Assembly: GCA_023417775.1 (NCBI GenBank)
Contig: JAEZEJ010000011.1
Span: 1-29,938 of the forward strand
Origin: Actinomycetes bacterium
Lineage (GTDB): Bacteria > Actinomycetota > Actinomycetes > Propionibacteriales > Nocardioidaceae
DNA length: 29,938 nucleotides
Direction: 5' to 3'
Both the position numbers and the translations under genes were made by a program. This document shows positions 1 through 7,884 of this stretch, in pieces; positions within the stretch are counted from its first letter, which is position 1; every line of letters starts with the position of its first letter. The notes beneath the pieces were generated by a model, which had not been told where the DNA came from, did not search any database, and worked only from the letters and a program-made list of their open reading frames with translations.

Positions 1-744
1 ACGACCGGAGTCGACCAGGTCGAGACCGGCGAGAGCTCGGACTCCATCGCCGAGGTCACCGTCACGCTCGACGCCGAGCCCGAGTCCGATGCGGCGATCG
101 ACACCATCGTCGAGCTGCGCGAGGCCGTGCACGCTGCCGACCCCGATGCGCTGGTCGGCGGCACGGACGCCCAGTCCCTCGATGAACGCGACACCGCCGC
201 CCACGACCGCGCACTGGTCATCCCCATCGTGCTGCTCATCGTGCTCACGATGCTGCTCCTGGTGCTCCGCTCGGTCGTGGCCGCCGCGCTGCTGACCGTG
301 ACGACGGTGCTGTCCTATCTGTCGGCCCTCGGGGTCGGCTGGTGGCTGTTCGACCATGTCGCCGGCTGGAGCGCCACCGATGTCTCGACCCCGCTGCTGG
401 CCTTCATCTTCCTCGTCGCCCTCGGCGTGGACTACAACATCTTCCTGACTGTCCGCGCCCGTGAGGAGATGCGCGACACCGGCGATGCGACCGGCTCGAT
501 CGTGACCGCACTCGCCGTCACCGGCGGGGTCATCACGAGCGCCGGGATCCTGCTCGCAGCCGTCTTCACCGTGCTCGGGGTGCTGCCGCTGGTCCTGCTC
601 GCGCAACTCGGCGTCATCGTCGGGCTCGGCGTCCTCCTCGACACCATCGTGGTCCGCAGCATCGTCACACCGGCGCTGGTGCGGCTGTGCGGACGGCGCT
701 TCTGGTGGCCGAGCGCGCTCTCGAGGGCTCGTCACGCCCGCTGA
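1..744 (+). CDS. MMPL/RND-family transporter, C-terminal part (5'-truncated by window)
   Basis: The frame is open from base 1 to the TGA at 742-744, so 247 C-terminal residues are visible and the true start lies outside the window. The visible part begins in a periplasmic porter domain (LDAEPESDAAIDTIVELR, then GGTDAQSLDERDTAAHDRAL). About five hydrophobic helices follow. The fourth-helix motif GVDYNIFL is the signature Asp-Tyr pair used for proton relay in MMPL and actinorhodin-type exporters. The protein ends in a short Arg-rich tail. The family exports lipids, siderophores or drugs across the inner membrane by proton motive force; the substrate cannot be told here. Nothing suggests damage other than the window edge. 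Confidence 0.9.
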   Translation, partial: TTGVDQVETGESSDSIAEVTVTLDAEPESDAAIDTIVELREAVHAADPDALVGGTDAQSLDERDTAAHDRALVIPIVLLIVLTMLLLVLRSVVAAALLTVTTVLSYLSALGVGWWLFDHVAGWSATDVSTPLLAFIFLVALGVDYNIFLTVRAREEMRDTGDATGSIVTALAVTGGVITSAGILLAAVFTVLGVLPLVLLAQLGVIVGLGVLLDTIVVRSIVTPALVRLCGRRFWWPSALSRARHAR

Positions 745-874
745 CCCGGAGGGGCGGGCTGCCACCGGGCTCCCGGGTGACTACCATCACAGACAGGCCC
801 ACGTCACCTCGCGGGCCACGCGGCATCGCACCACCCCGGCGAGGCCGCACCGGAACGGACGAACGGAGAGCCCC

Positions 875-1936
875 ATGACCGTGTCAGCCTTCGGCCACCG
901 CCACGAGCAGGTCGTCTTCTGCCAGGACGAGCCCAGTGGGCTCAAGGCGATCATCGCCATCTACTCCACCGCGCTGGGCCCGGCCCTCGGCGGCACCCGC
1001 TTCTATCCCTACGCCTCCGAGGAGGCGGCCATCGCCGATGTGCTGAATCTCAGCCAGGGCATGGCCTATAAGAACGCCCTCGCCGGACTCGACCTCGGTG
1101 GCGGCAAAGCGGTCATCATCGGCGATCCGAGGACCATCAAGACCGAGTCGCTGCTCCGCGCCTACGGCCGATTCGTCGAGACCCTCCACGGTCGTTACTA
1201 CACCGCCTGCGATGTCGGCACCTTCAGCGCCGATATGGACGTCATCGCCCGCGAATGCCAGTACGTCACCGGGCGCACCGTCGAGCACGGCGGCGCCGGC
1301 GACTCCTCGGTGCTGACCGCCTACGGGGTCTACCAGGGCATGCGGGCCAGCGCCCAGCACGTCTGGGGCGACACCCGCCTGGCCGGCCGCACGGTCGGCG
1401 TGACCGGGGTCGGCAAAGTCGGACGCCACCTCGTGCGCCACCTGATCGAGGAGGACGCCCGCGTCGTGGTGACCGATGTCGACAGCGCCGCGATCGAGGC
1501 GCTGCGTGCCGACTATCCGATCGAGGTGGTCGAGTCGAATGCCGCGCTGGTCGCCGGGGAACTCGACATCTATGCTCCCTGCGCCCTCGGCGGGGCACTC
1601 GACGACGACGCCGTCGCCACGCTCTCCGCCGCGATCGTCTGCGGGGCCGCCAACAACCAGCTCGCGCACGAGGGGGTCGAGAAGCTTCTCGCCGAGCGGC
1701 AGATCACCTACGCCCCGGACTACTGCGTCAACGCCGGTGGCGTCATCCAGGTGGCCGATGAGCTCGAAGGATTCGACTTCGACCGGGCCAAGTCACGCGC
1801 GAGCGGGATCTTCGACACCACACTCGCGGTGCTGGACCAGGCCGCGCGGGACGGGGTCGCGCCGTCGATCGCCGCCGACCGGCTCGCCGAGCAGCGCATG
1901 GCGCAGATCGGACGACTGGCTCAGATCAGGGTGTGA
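875..1936 (+). CDS. vdh: Glu/Leu/Phe/Val dehydrogenase, valine dehydrogenase type
   Basis: 353 residues, normal for octameric branched-chain amino acid dehydrogenases. The enzyme oxidatively deaminates valine, leucine or isoleucine to the 2-oxo acid with NAD+, in the cytoplasm. The N-terminal substrate domain has GGTRFYPY, the substrate Lys in MAYKNALAGL (K66), the catalytic Lys in LGGGKAVI (K78) and the conserved DVGT Asp (D113). The C-terminal Rossmann domain has GVGKVG at 178-183. The sequence closely resembles what I recall of streptomycete valine dehydrogenases; leucine preference cannot be excluded. The ATG at 875 is supported by CGGAGAG at 864-870. It stands alone on this strand and converges with the DUF3073 gene, sharing the hairpin at 1948-1969. 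Confidence 0.93.
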   Translation: MTVSAFGHRHEQVVFCQDEPSGLKAIIAIYSTALGPALGGTRFYPYASEEAAIADVLNLSQGMAYKNALAGLDLGGGKAVIIGDPRTIKTESLLRAYGRFVETLHGRYYTACDVGTFSADMDVIARECQYVTGRTVEHGGAGDSSVLTAYGVYQGMRASAQHVWGDTRLAGRTVGVTGVGKVGRHLVRHLIEEDARVVVTDVDSAAIEALRADYPIEVVESNAALVAGELDIYAPCALGGALDDDAVATLSAAIVCGAANNQLAHEGVEKLLAERQITYAPDYCVNAGGVIQVADELEGFDFDRAKSRASGIFDTTLAVLDQAARDGVAPSIAADRLAEQRMAQIGRLAQIRV

Positions 1937-1947
1937 GAGAGGCGGGG

Positions 1948-1969
1948 CTGCGGCGTCACGACGCCGCAG
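1948..1969. terminator. Perfect 9-bp hairpin between convergent genes
   Basis: CTGCGGCGT (1948-1956), a 4-base loop CACG, then ACGCCGCAG (1961-1969): a perfect inverted repeat. It lies 11 bases after the vdh stop and covers the last codons and the TGA of the DUF3073 gene on the other strand. There is no T-tract on either side. Actinobacterial terminators often lack one, so a bidirectional terminator is the simplest reading. Confidence 0.6.
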
Positions 1970-2132
1970 GGCCCTCGAACTTGTCGGCTAAGTCCGCGTA
2001 CTGATCGGGAATCGGATCGCCCGACTCCCCGTGGAGTTCGCGTTGCAGGTTCTCCAAGTCCGGATCGTAGGTACGGTACTTGAGATCGCGTGCAACCTTA
2101 GTCTGCTTGGCTTTTGCACGGCCGCGGCCCAT
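1956..2132 (-). CDS. DUF3073 family protein
   Basis: 58 residues. The reading frame extends further upstream, but the family begins with MGRGRAKAKQTKVARDLKY, and this ATG (2132-2130) has GAGGGGG about 8 bases before it, so I chose it. The protein is small and very basic at the N-terminus (RGRAKAKQTK), followed by a YDPDLENLQREL segment and an acidic end. DUF3073 is a conserved actinobacterial family of unknown function usually found beside purM and purF, as here. Basic residues suggest nucleic-acid or ribosome contact, but that is inference. The upstream gap 2133-2243 is AT-rich around 2155-2170 and probably holds the promoter. Confidence 0.88.
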   Translation of the reverse strand: MGRGRAKAKQTKVARDLKYRTYDPDLENLQRELHGESGDPIPDQYADLADKFEGPAAS

Positions 2133-2243
2133 AAGGCTCGACCCCCTCGCACAGGAATAGTCAATAAATCGTGACTCCACCCTAGCCAATGTCGACAACA
2201 AATGCCGCACCGGGTCGGCATCGGCGCGTGTCCTGCCGGAATC

Positions 2244-3302
2244 TCAGGCGAAGACGACCTCGCCCCCCGTTCCGAAGGCGCCGGCGGCGCCCACCTCGCC
2301 CAGCTGCCAGGCATCGATCCGGTGCCGTGCGAGCACCGCGATCGCGTCATCGGCGGCCTCCGGCGGGACGATGGCGACCATGCCGACACCCATGTTCAGC
2401 GCCTCGTCGAGGTGCTCGGTGGCGATCCCGCCGAGCTCCCCGACGACTGAGAAGACCGCCGGCGGCGTCCAGGACGAGCGGTCCAGCCGCACCGACACCG
2501 AGGCCGGCACCACGCGGGCCAGATTCGCGGCGAGACCGCCCCCGGTGATGTGGCTCATGGCATGCACCTCGACCCTGTCGGCCAGATCCAGGCACGGCTT
2601 GGTGTAGAGGCGCGTCGGCGTCAGCAGCTCCTCGCCCAGCGTCCGGCCGAACTCGGGGACGTCGCGATCGAGTTCCCACCCGGCGATATCGAAGAACACC
2701 CGGCGCACGAGGGAGTAGCCATTGGAGTGCAGGCCCGAGGAGGCCATGGCGATGACGACATCGCCCTCCCGCACCCGGTCGGCGCCCAGCAGGCGATCGG
2801 CCTCCACCACCCCGGTCGTCGAGCCGGCGATGTCGTACTCGTCTGGGCCGAGTAGTCCGGGATGCTCCGCGGTCTCGCCGCCGACCAGCGCCGTGCCGGA
2901 CTCCGCGCAGGCCATCGCGATGCCCTTGACGATATCGGCGATGCGCTCCGGCACGACCTTGCCGCAGGCGATGTAGTCGGTGAGGAAGAGGGGCTCGGCG
3001 CCGCACACCACGAGATCGTCGACCAGCATGCCGACCAGATCGAAGCCGATCGTGTCGTGGCGGTTCATGCGCTGAGCGATGGCCACCTTGGTGCCGACGC
3101 CATCAGCCGAGGACGCCAGCAGCGGCCGGTCGTATCCCTTCAGCGCCGAGGCATCGAAGAGACCGGCGAAGCCGCCGATGCCACCGACCACCTCGGGACG
3201 CGTCGCCTTGGCGACCCACTGCTTCATCAGCTCGACGGCGCGATCGCCCTCCGCGACCGACACCCCCGCGTCGGCATAAGAGGTGGAAGCTTCCGTGGTC
3301 AT
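2244..3302 (-). CDS. purM: Phosphoribosylformylglycinamidine cyclo-ligase (AIR synthetase)
   Basis: 352 residues from the ATG at 3302. PurM closes the imidazole ring, converting FGAM and ATP to aminoimidazole ribotide (step 5 of purine synthesis), as a cytoplasmic dimer. Visible family blocks are SSADGVGTKV, DLVGMLVDDLVVCGAEPLF, GGETAEHPG, SSGLHSNGYSLVR and SHITGGGLAANLAR. The start is ambiguous. The ATG at 3302 has GAGCGAGGG just before it and matches the usual N-terminus. An in-frame ATG at 3326 (adding MTERSEG plus one Thr) is joined by ATGA overlap to an upstream mini-ORF. Both lie inside a repeat. It follows purF with about 100 bases between, all of it repeat-derived. Confidence 0.95.
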   Translation of the reverse strand: MTTEASTSYADAGVSVAEGDRAVELMKQWVAKATRPEVVGGIGGFAGLFDASALKGYDRPLLASSADGVGTKVAIAQRMNRHDTIGFDLVGMLVDDLVVCGAEPLFLTDYIACGKVVPERIADIVKGIAMACAESGTALVGGETAEHPGLLGPDEYDIAGSTTGVVEADRLLGADRVREGDVVIAMASSGLHSNGYSLVRRVFFDIAGWELDRDVPEFGRTLGEELLTPTRLYTKPCLDLADRVEVHAMSHITGGGLAANLARVVPASVSVRLDRSSWTPPAVFSVVGELGGIATEHLDEALNMGVGMVAIVPPEAADDAIAVLARHRIDAWQLGEVGAAGAFGTGGEVVFA

Positions 3303-3406
3303 CGTTCCCTCGCTCCGCTCGGTCATGCCGCCACCCGCCAAAAGAACCCCACGATAGGCGTGCACCGGCATGACACCCTCATCGTTCCCTCGCTCCGCTC
3401 GGTCAT
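3300..3406 (-). repeat. 80-base start-codon-associated unit between purF and purM, with its head repeated
   Basis: On the minus strand the head ATGACCGAGCGGAGCGAGGG followed by AACGATG occurs at 3406-3380 and again, identical, at 3326-3300, exactly 80 bases apart. The outer copy's ATGA supplies the purF stop (TGA 3405-3403). The body of the unit (3379-3327) ends in GGCGGGTGGCGGC before the next ATGA. The unit reads as an ORF of 27 codons (MTERSEGTM...FFWRVAA). Length, head and GGCGG-rich tail match the tandem units before manC at 28680-28839, so I place all in one family. Confidence 0.75.
3323..3406 (-). CDS. 27-codon mini-ORF joining purF and purM (possible coupling peptide)
   Basis: ATG at 3406 overlaps the purF stop as ATGA (3403-3406), and its own TGA (3325-3323) overlaps the next in-frame purM ATG at 3326, again as ATGA. 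The peptide is MTERSEGTM, then a body with two cysteines, ending FFWRVAA. Chained ATGA overlaps would let ribosomes pass from purF to purM. There is no sign of selection for the peptide itself; it may be only the by-product of the repeat unit. A second start at 3382 has GAGGG upstream. Confidence 0.3.
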   Translation of the reverse strand: MTERSEGTMRVSCRCTPIVGFFWRVAA

Positions 3407-4893
3407 GACGGCAACACCTTCAGCTGGGTCGTGTCGGGATGCTCGAGCAGGTGCTTGCCGATGAGGTCGTCCTCGGGCAGCGGCACCGGATAGATGCCGT
3501 CGAAACACGCCCGGCAGAGATTGTCCTTCGGCACATCGGTGGCGGCCACGAGATCATCGAGCTCGACATAGGCGAGCGAGTCGGCGCCGATCGAGCGACG
3601 GATCTCATCGACCGACGCGCCATTGGCGATGAGCTCGGCCCGGGACGCGAAGTCGATGCCGTAGAAGCACGGCCACTTGACCGGCGGGCTGGAGATCCGC
3701 ACATGCACCTCGGCCGCACCGAACTCGCGCAGCATCCGCACCAGGGCCCGCTGAGTGTTGCCGCGCACGATGGAGTCGTCGACGACGACGAGCCTCTTGC
3801 CGGCGATGACATCGCGCAGCGGATTGAGCTTCAGCCGGATGCCCAGCTGCCGGATGGTCTGCGAGGGCTGGATGAACGTGCGCCCGACATAGGAGTTCTT
3901 GACGAGCCCGTGCCCGAAGGGGATGCCCGACTCCTCGGCATACCCGATCGCGGCGGGAGTGCCGGACTCGGGAACCGGGATGACCAGATCGGCGTCGACC
4001 GGCGCGGTCTGCGCGAGCTTGCGGCCGATGCCCGAGCGCACGGTGAACACCCGGCGATCGGCGATCGTCGTGTCCGGGCGGGCCAGATACACATACTCGA
4101 AGATGCAGCCCTTCGGCTCGGCCGCCGCGAAGCGCTCGCTGCGCACGCCGTCGCCGTCGATCGCCACGAACTCGCCCGGTTCGATCTCGCGGATATACGA
4201 CGCGCCGACGATGTCCAGCGCCGCCGTCTCGCTCGCCACGACCCACCCGCTCTCGAGCCGCCCCAGCACCAGCGGGCGGATGCCCTGCGGGTCACGGGCC
4301 GCATAGAGCGTGCGCTCGTCCATGAACACCAGCGAGAAGGCGCCGCGCAGACGGGGCAGGACCTCCAGGGCCGCATCCTCGACCGACCGGTCCGGATACG
4401 AGGCGAGGAGGCTGGCCATCACCGCGGTGTCGCTCGTCGCGGCCTCCTTGGACTTCTGGCCCTCGGCCTCCAGCCGCGCCGTGAGGAAGTCGGCCAGCTC
4501 GCGGGTATTGGTCAGATTGCCGTTGTGCCCGAGCGCCACCGATCCGCTGTTCGTCGGGCGGAAGGTCGGCTGCGCGTTGTGCCACACGCTCGCGCCCGTG
4601 GTCGAGTAGCGCGCGTGACCGATCGCCACCTCGCCCGTGAGCGACTCGAGGGTGGCCTCGTCGAAGACCTGTGAGACCAGGCCCATGTCCTTATAGACGA
4701 GGATCTGCCGGCCATTGCTCACCGCGATCCCTGCGGACTCCTGTCCGCGGTGCTGCAGGGCGTACAGGCCGAAATAGGTCAGCTTGGCGACTTCTTCACC
4801 CGGCGCCCAGACTCCGAAGACACCACAGGCATCTTGAGGTCCGACGTCCTGGGGGTCGATGTCGTGAGTGAGGCGACCGTCTCCACGAGGCAC
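3403..4893 (-). CDS. purF: Amidophosphoribosyltransferase (glutamine PRPP amidotransferase)
   Basis: 496 residues from a GTG at 4893. PurF makes phosphoribosylamine from PRPP and glutamine, the first committed step of purine synthesis. After a 22-residue propeptide comes C23-GVFGVW, the N-terminal nucleophile exposed by processing. The glutaminase domain has HRGQESAGI, GHARYSTTG and GHNGNLTN. The PRPP motif VVVDDSIVRGNT lies near residue 370. Four cysteines sit where the Bacillus-type 4Fe-4S cluster ligands belong (PKGCIF, WPCFYG, LCRACFDG), so this is the iron-sulfur form. No Shine-Dalgarno precedes the GTG, but TAGACT lies 7 bases upstream, suggesting a leaderless mRNA. It is followed by the purM repeat. 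Confidence 0.95.
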   Translation of the reverse strand: MPRGDGRLTHDIDPQDVGPQDACGVFGVWAPGEEVAKLTYFGLYALQHRGQESAGIAVSNGRQILVYKDMGLVSQVFDEATLESLTGEVAIGHARYSTTGASVWHNAQPTFRPTNSGSVALGHNGNLTNTRELADFLTARLEAEGQKSKEAATSDTAVMASLLASYPDRSVEDAALEVLPRLRGAFSLVFMDERTLYAARDPQGIRPLVLGRLESGWVVASETAALDIVGASYIREIEPGEFVAIDGDGVRSERFAAAEPKGCIFEYVYLARPDTTIADRRVFTVRSGIGRKLAQTAPVDADLVIPVPESGTPAAIGYAEESGIPFGHGLVKNSYVGRTFIQPSQTIRQLGIRLKLNPLRDVIAGKRLVVVDDSIVRGNTQRALVRMLREFGAAEVHVRISSPPVKWPCFYGIDFASRAELIANGASVDEIRRSIGADSLAYVELDDLVAATDVPKDNLCRACFDGIYPVPLPEDDLIGKHLLEHPDTTQLKVLPS

Positions 4894-4900
4894 GCGAATC

Positions 4901-4906
4901 AGTCTA
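4901..4906 (-). promoter_or_regulatory. Putative -10 (TAGACT) of a leaderless purF promoter
   Basis: TAGACT on the minus strand is followed by 7 bases and the GTG start of purF. This is the TANNNT spacing at which transcription would begin at the start codon. It lies in a small 6-bp hairpin CAGTCT/AGACTG (4900-4917). No convincing -35 is seen. Confidence 0.45.
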
Positions 4907-5028
4907 CGGGGAGACTGGTCCTCGACGCGAATGCCGGGGGTCAGGCCGTCCGCCGAGCGGGCATCGCGCGCGCATCGGACCGCCTGGCTACTGTGGTGTG
5001 ACCCAGCTCACGACGACAGGAGCCCGAG

Positions 5029-6597
5029 ATGACGACATCGATGCCCACTGCCGATCTGCTGCCGGACTTCCTCGCCGCCCAGGCAGAGGCACGTCCGGAC
5101 GCGACCTGCTGGATCTACGGTGATCGAACCTGGACGTGGGATCAGGCCTGGCAGGAGACCCGCCGGATCGCCGGTGCGCTCCGCGCCGCGGGCATCGGCC
5201 ATGGCGACCGCGTCGCCTTCGTCGACAAGAACAATCCGGCGATCCTCGAGGTCCTGCTCGGCGGAGCGCTCATCGGCTCGGCCGTCGCGATCGTCAACTG
5301 GCGCCTCGCGCCCGACGAGATCGACTACACCGTCAACGACTCGGGTGCGCGCCTGCTCTTCGTCGGTCACGAGCTCGCCGACCAGGTGCTCGCCCTGCGC
5401 GATCAGCTGACCACGGTCGAGCACATCATCGTCGTCGGCGGTGAGCAGGACGAGTTCGAGACGTGGGTCGCGGCAGGCGAACCCGTCGACCTCCAGCCCG
5501 ATGTCTCCCCGGACGACACCGCCGTCGTCATGTACAGCTCGGGTACCACCGGGCGGCCCAAGGGCGTGCAGCTGAGCCATCGCAATCTCATCGAGCACAC
5601 CCGCAACGCCGTCGGCGACATCGCCTACGACCCGGATGTCGACATGATGCTCATCGCGATGCCGATGTTCCATGTGGGAGGCACCTCATATGCGCTATTC
5701 GGCGTGGCCACCGGCACGCCGGGCTACATCATCCGCGAGGTGGAACCGGGGGCCCTCCTCGCGGCCGCCCAGGCCGGCGTGACCCACGTATTCCTCGTCC
5801 CGGCGGTCGTCGCGGGACTGCTCAACGCAGGGCCGGATGCGATGCGGATCTTCGCGGGACTCAAGCACTTCGTCTACGGTGCGGCGCCGATGCCGCTGCC
5901 GATCCTCCAAGGAGCGATCGAGCACTGGCCGACGACTCAGTTCCACCAGGTCTACGGCCTGACCGAGCTGGCCGGGGTCATCACGGTGCTCGACGACGCG
6001 GACCACCGCGATCCGGACCATCCCGAGCGTCTCCTCTCAGCGGGCCGACCGGTCGCCGCGGCGGAGGTCCGCGTCGTGGACCCGGCGACGGGGGCCGAAG
6101 TCCCCACCGGCGAGCCCGGCGAGCTCTGGTTCCGCAGCCCGCAGGCGACGACGGGTTATCTCGGCCGACCTGAGGCGACCGCGGCCCTGCTGACCGAGGA
6201 CGGTTGGCTGCGCACCGGCGATATCGGACGCGTCGACGAGCACGGCTTCGTCTTCGTCGACGACCGCGCGAAGGACATGATCATCACCGGCGGCGAGAAT
6301 GTGTACTCCCCGGAGGTCGAGCGCGTCCTGACCGAGCACCCGGATGTCGCGGAGGCGGCCGTGATCGGCATCCCCGACGAGCGCTGGGGCGAGTCGGTCA
6401 AGGCCGTCGTGGCACTGCTCCCCGACCGGGAGACCACGGCCGAGGAGCTGATCTCCTTCACCCGCGAACGTCTCGCGGGGTACAAGACGCCCAAGAGCAT
6501 CGACATCGTCGAAGCCCTCCCCCGCAATCCCTCCGGCAAGATCCTCAAGCGCGACCTGCGTCAGCCCTTCTGGGCGGACCAGGGCCGTCAGATCTGA
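5029..6597 (+). CDS. Fatty-acid/acyl-CoA ligase (ANL superfamily, FadD-like)
   Basis: 522 residues; a complete adenylate-forming enzyme. It activates a carboxylic acid with ATP to an acyl-AMP and transfers it to CoA, in the cytoplasm. Visible motifs in order are the P-loop YSSGTTGRPKG (169-179), HVGGTSYALFG, YGAAPMP, the A5 block VYGLTELAG, the hinge region GWLRTGDIG with DDRAKDMIITGGENVYSPEVE, and the C-terminal catalytic Lys in NPSGKILKRD (K504). The sequence resembles mycobacterial FadD13/FadD3-type enzymes, but the substrate cannot be inferred. ACAGGAG at 5016-5022 supports the ATG. TACTGT at 4989-4994 is a candidate -10. It is divergent from purF, and the SRPBCC gene follows after 72 bases. 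Confidence 0.92.
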   Translation: MTTSMPTADLLPDFLAAQAEARPDATCWIYGDRTWTWDQAWQETRRIAGALRAAGIGHGDRVAFVDKNNPAILEVLLGGALIGSAVAIVNWRLAPDEIDYTVNDSGARLLFVGHELADQVLALRDQLTTVEHIIVVGGEQDEFETWVAAGEPVDLQPDVSPDDTAVVMYSSGTTGRPKGVQLSHRNLIEHTRNAVGDIAYDPDVDMMLIAMPMFHVGGTSYALFGVATGTPGYIIREVEPGALLAAAQAGVTHVFLVPAVVAGLLNAGPDAMRIFAGLKHFVYGAAPMPLPILQGAIEHWPTTQFHQVYGLTELAGVITVLDDADHRDPDHPERLLSAGRPVAAAEVRVVDPATGAEVPTGEPGELWFRSPQATTGYLGRPEATAALLTEDGWLRTGDIGRVDEHGFVFVDDRAKDMIITGGENVYSPEVERVLTEHPDVAEAAVIGIPDERWGESVKAVVALLPDRETTAEELISFTRERLAGYKTPKSIDIVEALPRNPSGKILKRDLRQPFWADQGRQI

Positions 6598-6669
6598 TCA
6601 GAGGGGCGCGGGCGCCCGGTCGCGCTCGCGTCCTTCTGCGCGATGGCCGGCCGCATGGTCAGATGAACC

Positions 6670-7125
6670 ATGGACGGCAATACCGTGAGCGCCGAGCGCG
6701 TCATCGCCGCGCCCGCCTCTGCGATCTTCGCCCTGCTCGCCGATGCTTCCGCGCATGCGTCATTCGACGGATCAGGGACGGTCCGCGGAACCCGCGGCCC
6801 CTCCCAGCCCCTGCGTCTCGGAGCACGGTTCGGCATGTCGATGAAGCGCGGACTGCCCTATGCCACGGCCAACGAGGTCACCGTCTTCGAGCCGGACGAG
6901 GTGATCGCCTGGCGGACGACCGGCCTCGGCGGCCTCATCGGCGGCCGTGTCTGGAAGTACGAGCTGGTGCCCGTCGAGGGCGGCACGCACGTCCGCGAGA
7001 CCTGGGATATCGGCCAGGACAAGCAGCGGGTCTTCCTGCGCCGCGGCTCCATGCCACGCTCGACCCGGCAGGCGATGCAGTCGACCCTCGATCGGCTCGC
7101 GACACTCGTCGAACCACCGGCCTGA
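6670..7125 (+). CDS. SRPBCC (polyketide cyclase/START-like) family protein
   Basis: 151 residues. The N-terminal strand-helix pattern (VSAERVIAAPASAIFALLADASAHASFDG), a middle segment ending FEPDEVIAWRTT, then the WKYELVPVEGGTHVRETWD strand pair and a long C-terminal helix match the helix-grip fold. These small cytoplasmic proteins bind hydrophobic ligands in a deep cavity; no catalytic role can be assigned. It lies 72 bases after the acyl-CoA ligase on the same strand and may share its transcript. The ATG has no clear ribosome site. The stop is only 10 bases from the convergent lytic transglycosylase. Confidence 0.75.
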   Translation: MDGNTVSAERVIAAPASAIFALLADASAHASFDGSGTVRGTRGPSQPLRLGARFGMSMKRGLPYATANEVTVFEPDEVIAWRTTGLGGLIGGRVWKYELVPVEGGTHVRETWDIGQDKQRVFLRRGSMPRSTRQAMQSTLDRLATLVEPPA

Positions 7126-7135
7126 GTCCGATCCC

Positions 7136-7846
7136 TCAGCCGTGGTGGCTGTACTCCTGTGCGGCCGCCGCGACATCGAACTGGTAGTCCCGCGAGTTGT
7201 TGTAGGTCCGCACCGCGGCGATCCAGTCCTGCTCGGCGTCCAGGCCGGCCTCGCCCACGCTGCACAGATAACGCGCCGCCGCGAGGGCGGCGTCGTCGAT
7301 ATTCTGCGGATCACCCGGTCCCTCCCCGTCGGCGGCGGCACCCCAGCGCTCCCAGGTCTCGGGGATGAACTGCATCGGTCCGACGGCGCGGTCCCACTCG
7401 GTGTCCCCGTCGAGAACCCCGCCGTCGGTGTCCTCGATCGCCAGCGTCTCATTGGTGCCGTCGAGCGGGATGCCGATGATATCGCTCGTCGCGCGGCCGT
7501 CCTCCCCGATGCGACCGCCGAAGATCGTGCCGTGCCTGCTCTCGATGCGTCCGATGCCCGCGAGGGTGTTCCAGCCGACCGAGCAGCCCTCCTCGGCTCG
7601 CACCCGCAGGTCCGCTCCCGCATAGGCGGCCACCGCACGCGAGGGGATCTCGGTGTCGGCAGCGACCTGCTCGACCCATGCGGGATCGGCCAGAGCGCTC
7701 AGCGCACCCGTCGCGGGCGCCGCGGTCTGAGGCGCCTGCTGCGGCGTGCCCGCCGGCCCGCTGAACTCGGGACGGTCGGGCCCGCAGGCGGAAAGTGTGA
7801 GGGCCGCTGCGGCGACAGCGAGCGCCGCGCGCGAGGGGAAGCGCAT
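7136..7846 (-). CDS. Lytic murein transglycosylase, lipoprotein
   Basis: 236 residues from ATG 7846. The frame is open further upstream, but this start gives a proper signal peptide (MRFPSRAALAV...) with lipobox LSAC and acylated C21, so the protein should be anchored outside the membrane. A Pro/Ala/Gln linker (about 29-48) precedes the lysozyme-like domain. The catalytic Glu is in GRIESRHG (E102). Later come AVGPMQFIPETWERWG and a C-terminal RTYNNSRDYQFDV. The fold cleaves peptidoglycan strands to 1,6-anhydro-muropeptides. TATTTT lies 6 bases before the ATG and there is no Shine-Dalgarno, pointing to a leaderless mRNA. Confidence 0.9.
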   Translation of the reverse strand: MRFPSRAALAVAAAALTLSACGPDRPEFSGPAGTPQQAPQTAAPATGALSALADPAWVEQVAADTEIPSRAVAAYAGADLRVRAEEGCSVGWNTLAGIGRIESRHGTIFGGRIGEDGRATSDIIGIPLDGTNETLAIEDTDGGVLDGDTEWDRAVGPMQFIPETWERWGAAADGEGPGDPQNIDDAALAAARYLCSVGEAGLDAEQDWIAAVRTYNNSRDYQFDVAAAAQEYSHHG

Positions 7847-7852
7847 GACTCG

Positions 7853-7858
7853 AAAATA
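7853..7858 (-). promoter_or_regulatory. Putative -10 (TATTTT) of the lytic transglycosylase
   Basis: TATTTT on the minus strand is separated by exactly 6 bases from the ATG at 7846. No ribosome binding site is present, so a leaderless transcript fits. It sits in the 38-base gap after the sterol-carrier-family gene. Confidence 0.45.
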
Positions 7859-7884
7859 GCGAGCCGAGGCAACTGACGAGGTCC

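Noticed and set aside
3439..4674. 411-codon open frame on the plus strand inside purF
   Set aside because: It is antisense to a complete purF; the frame is open because of GC-rich codon bias and its product is not protein-like.
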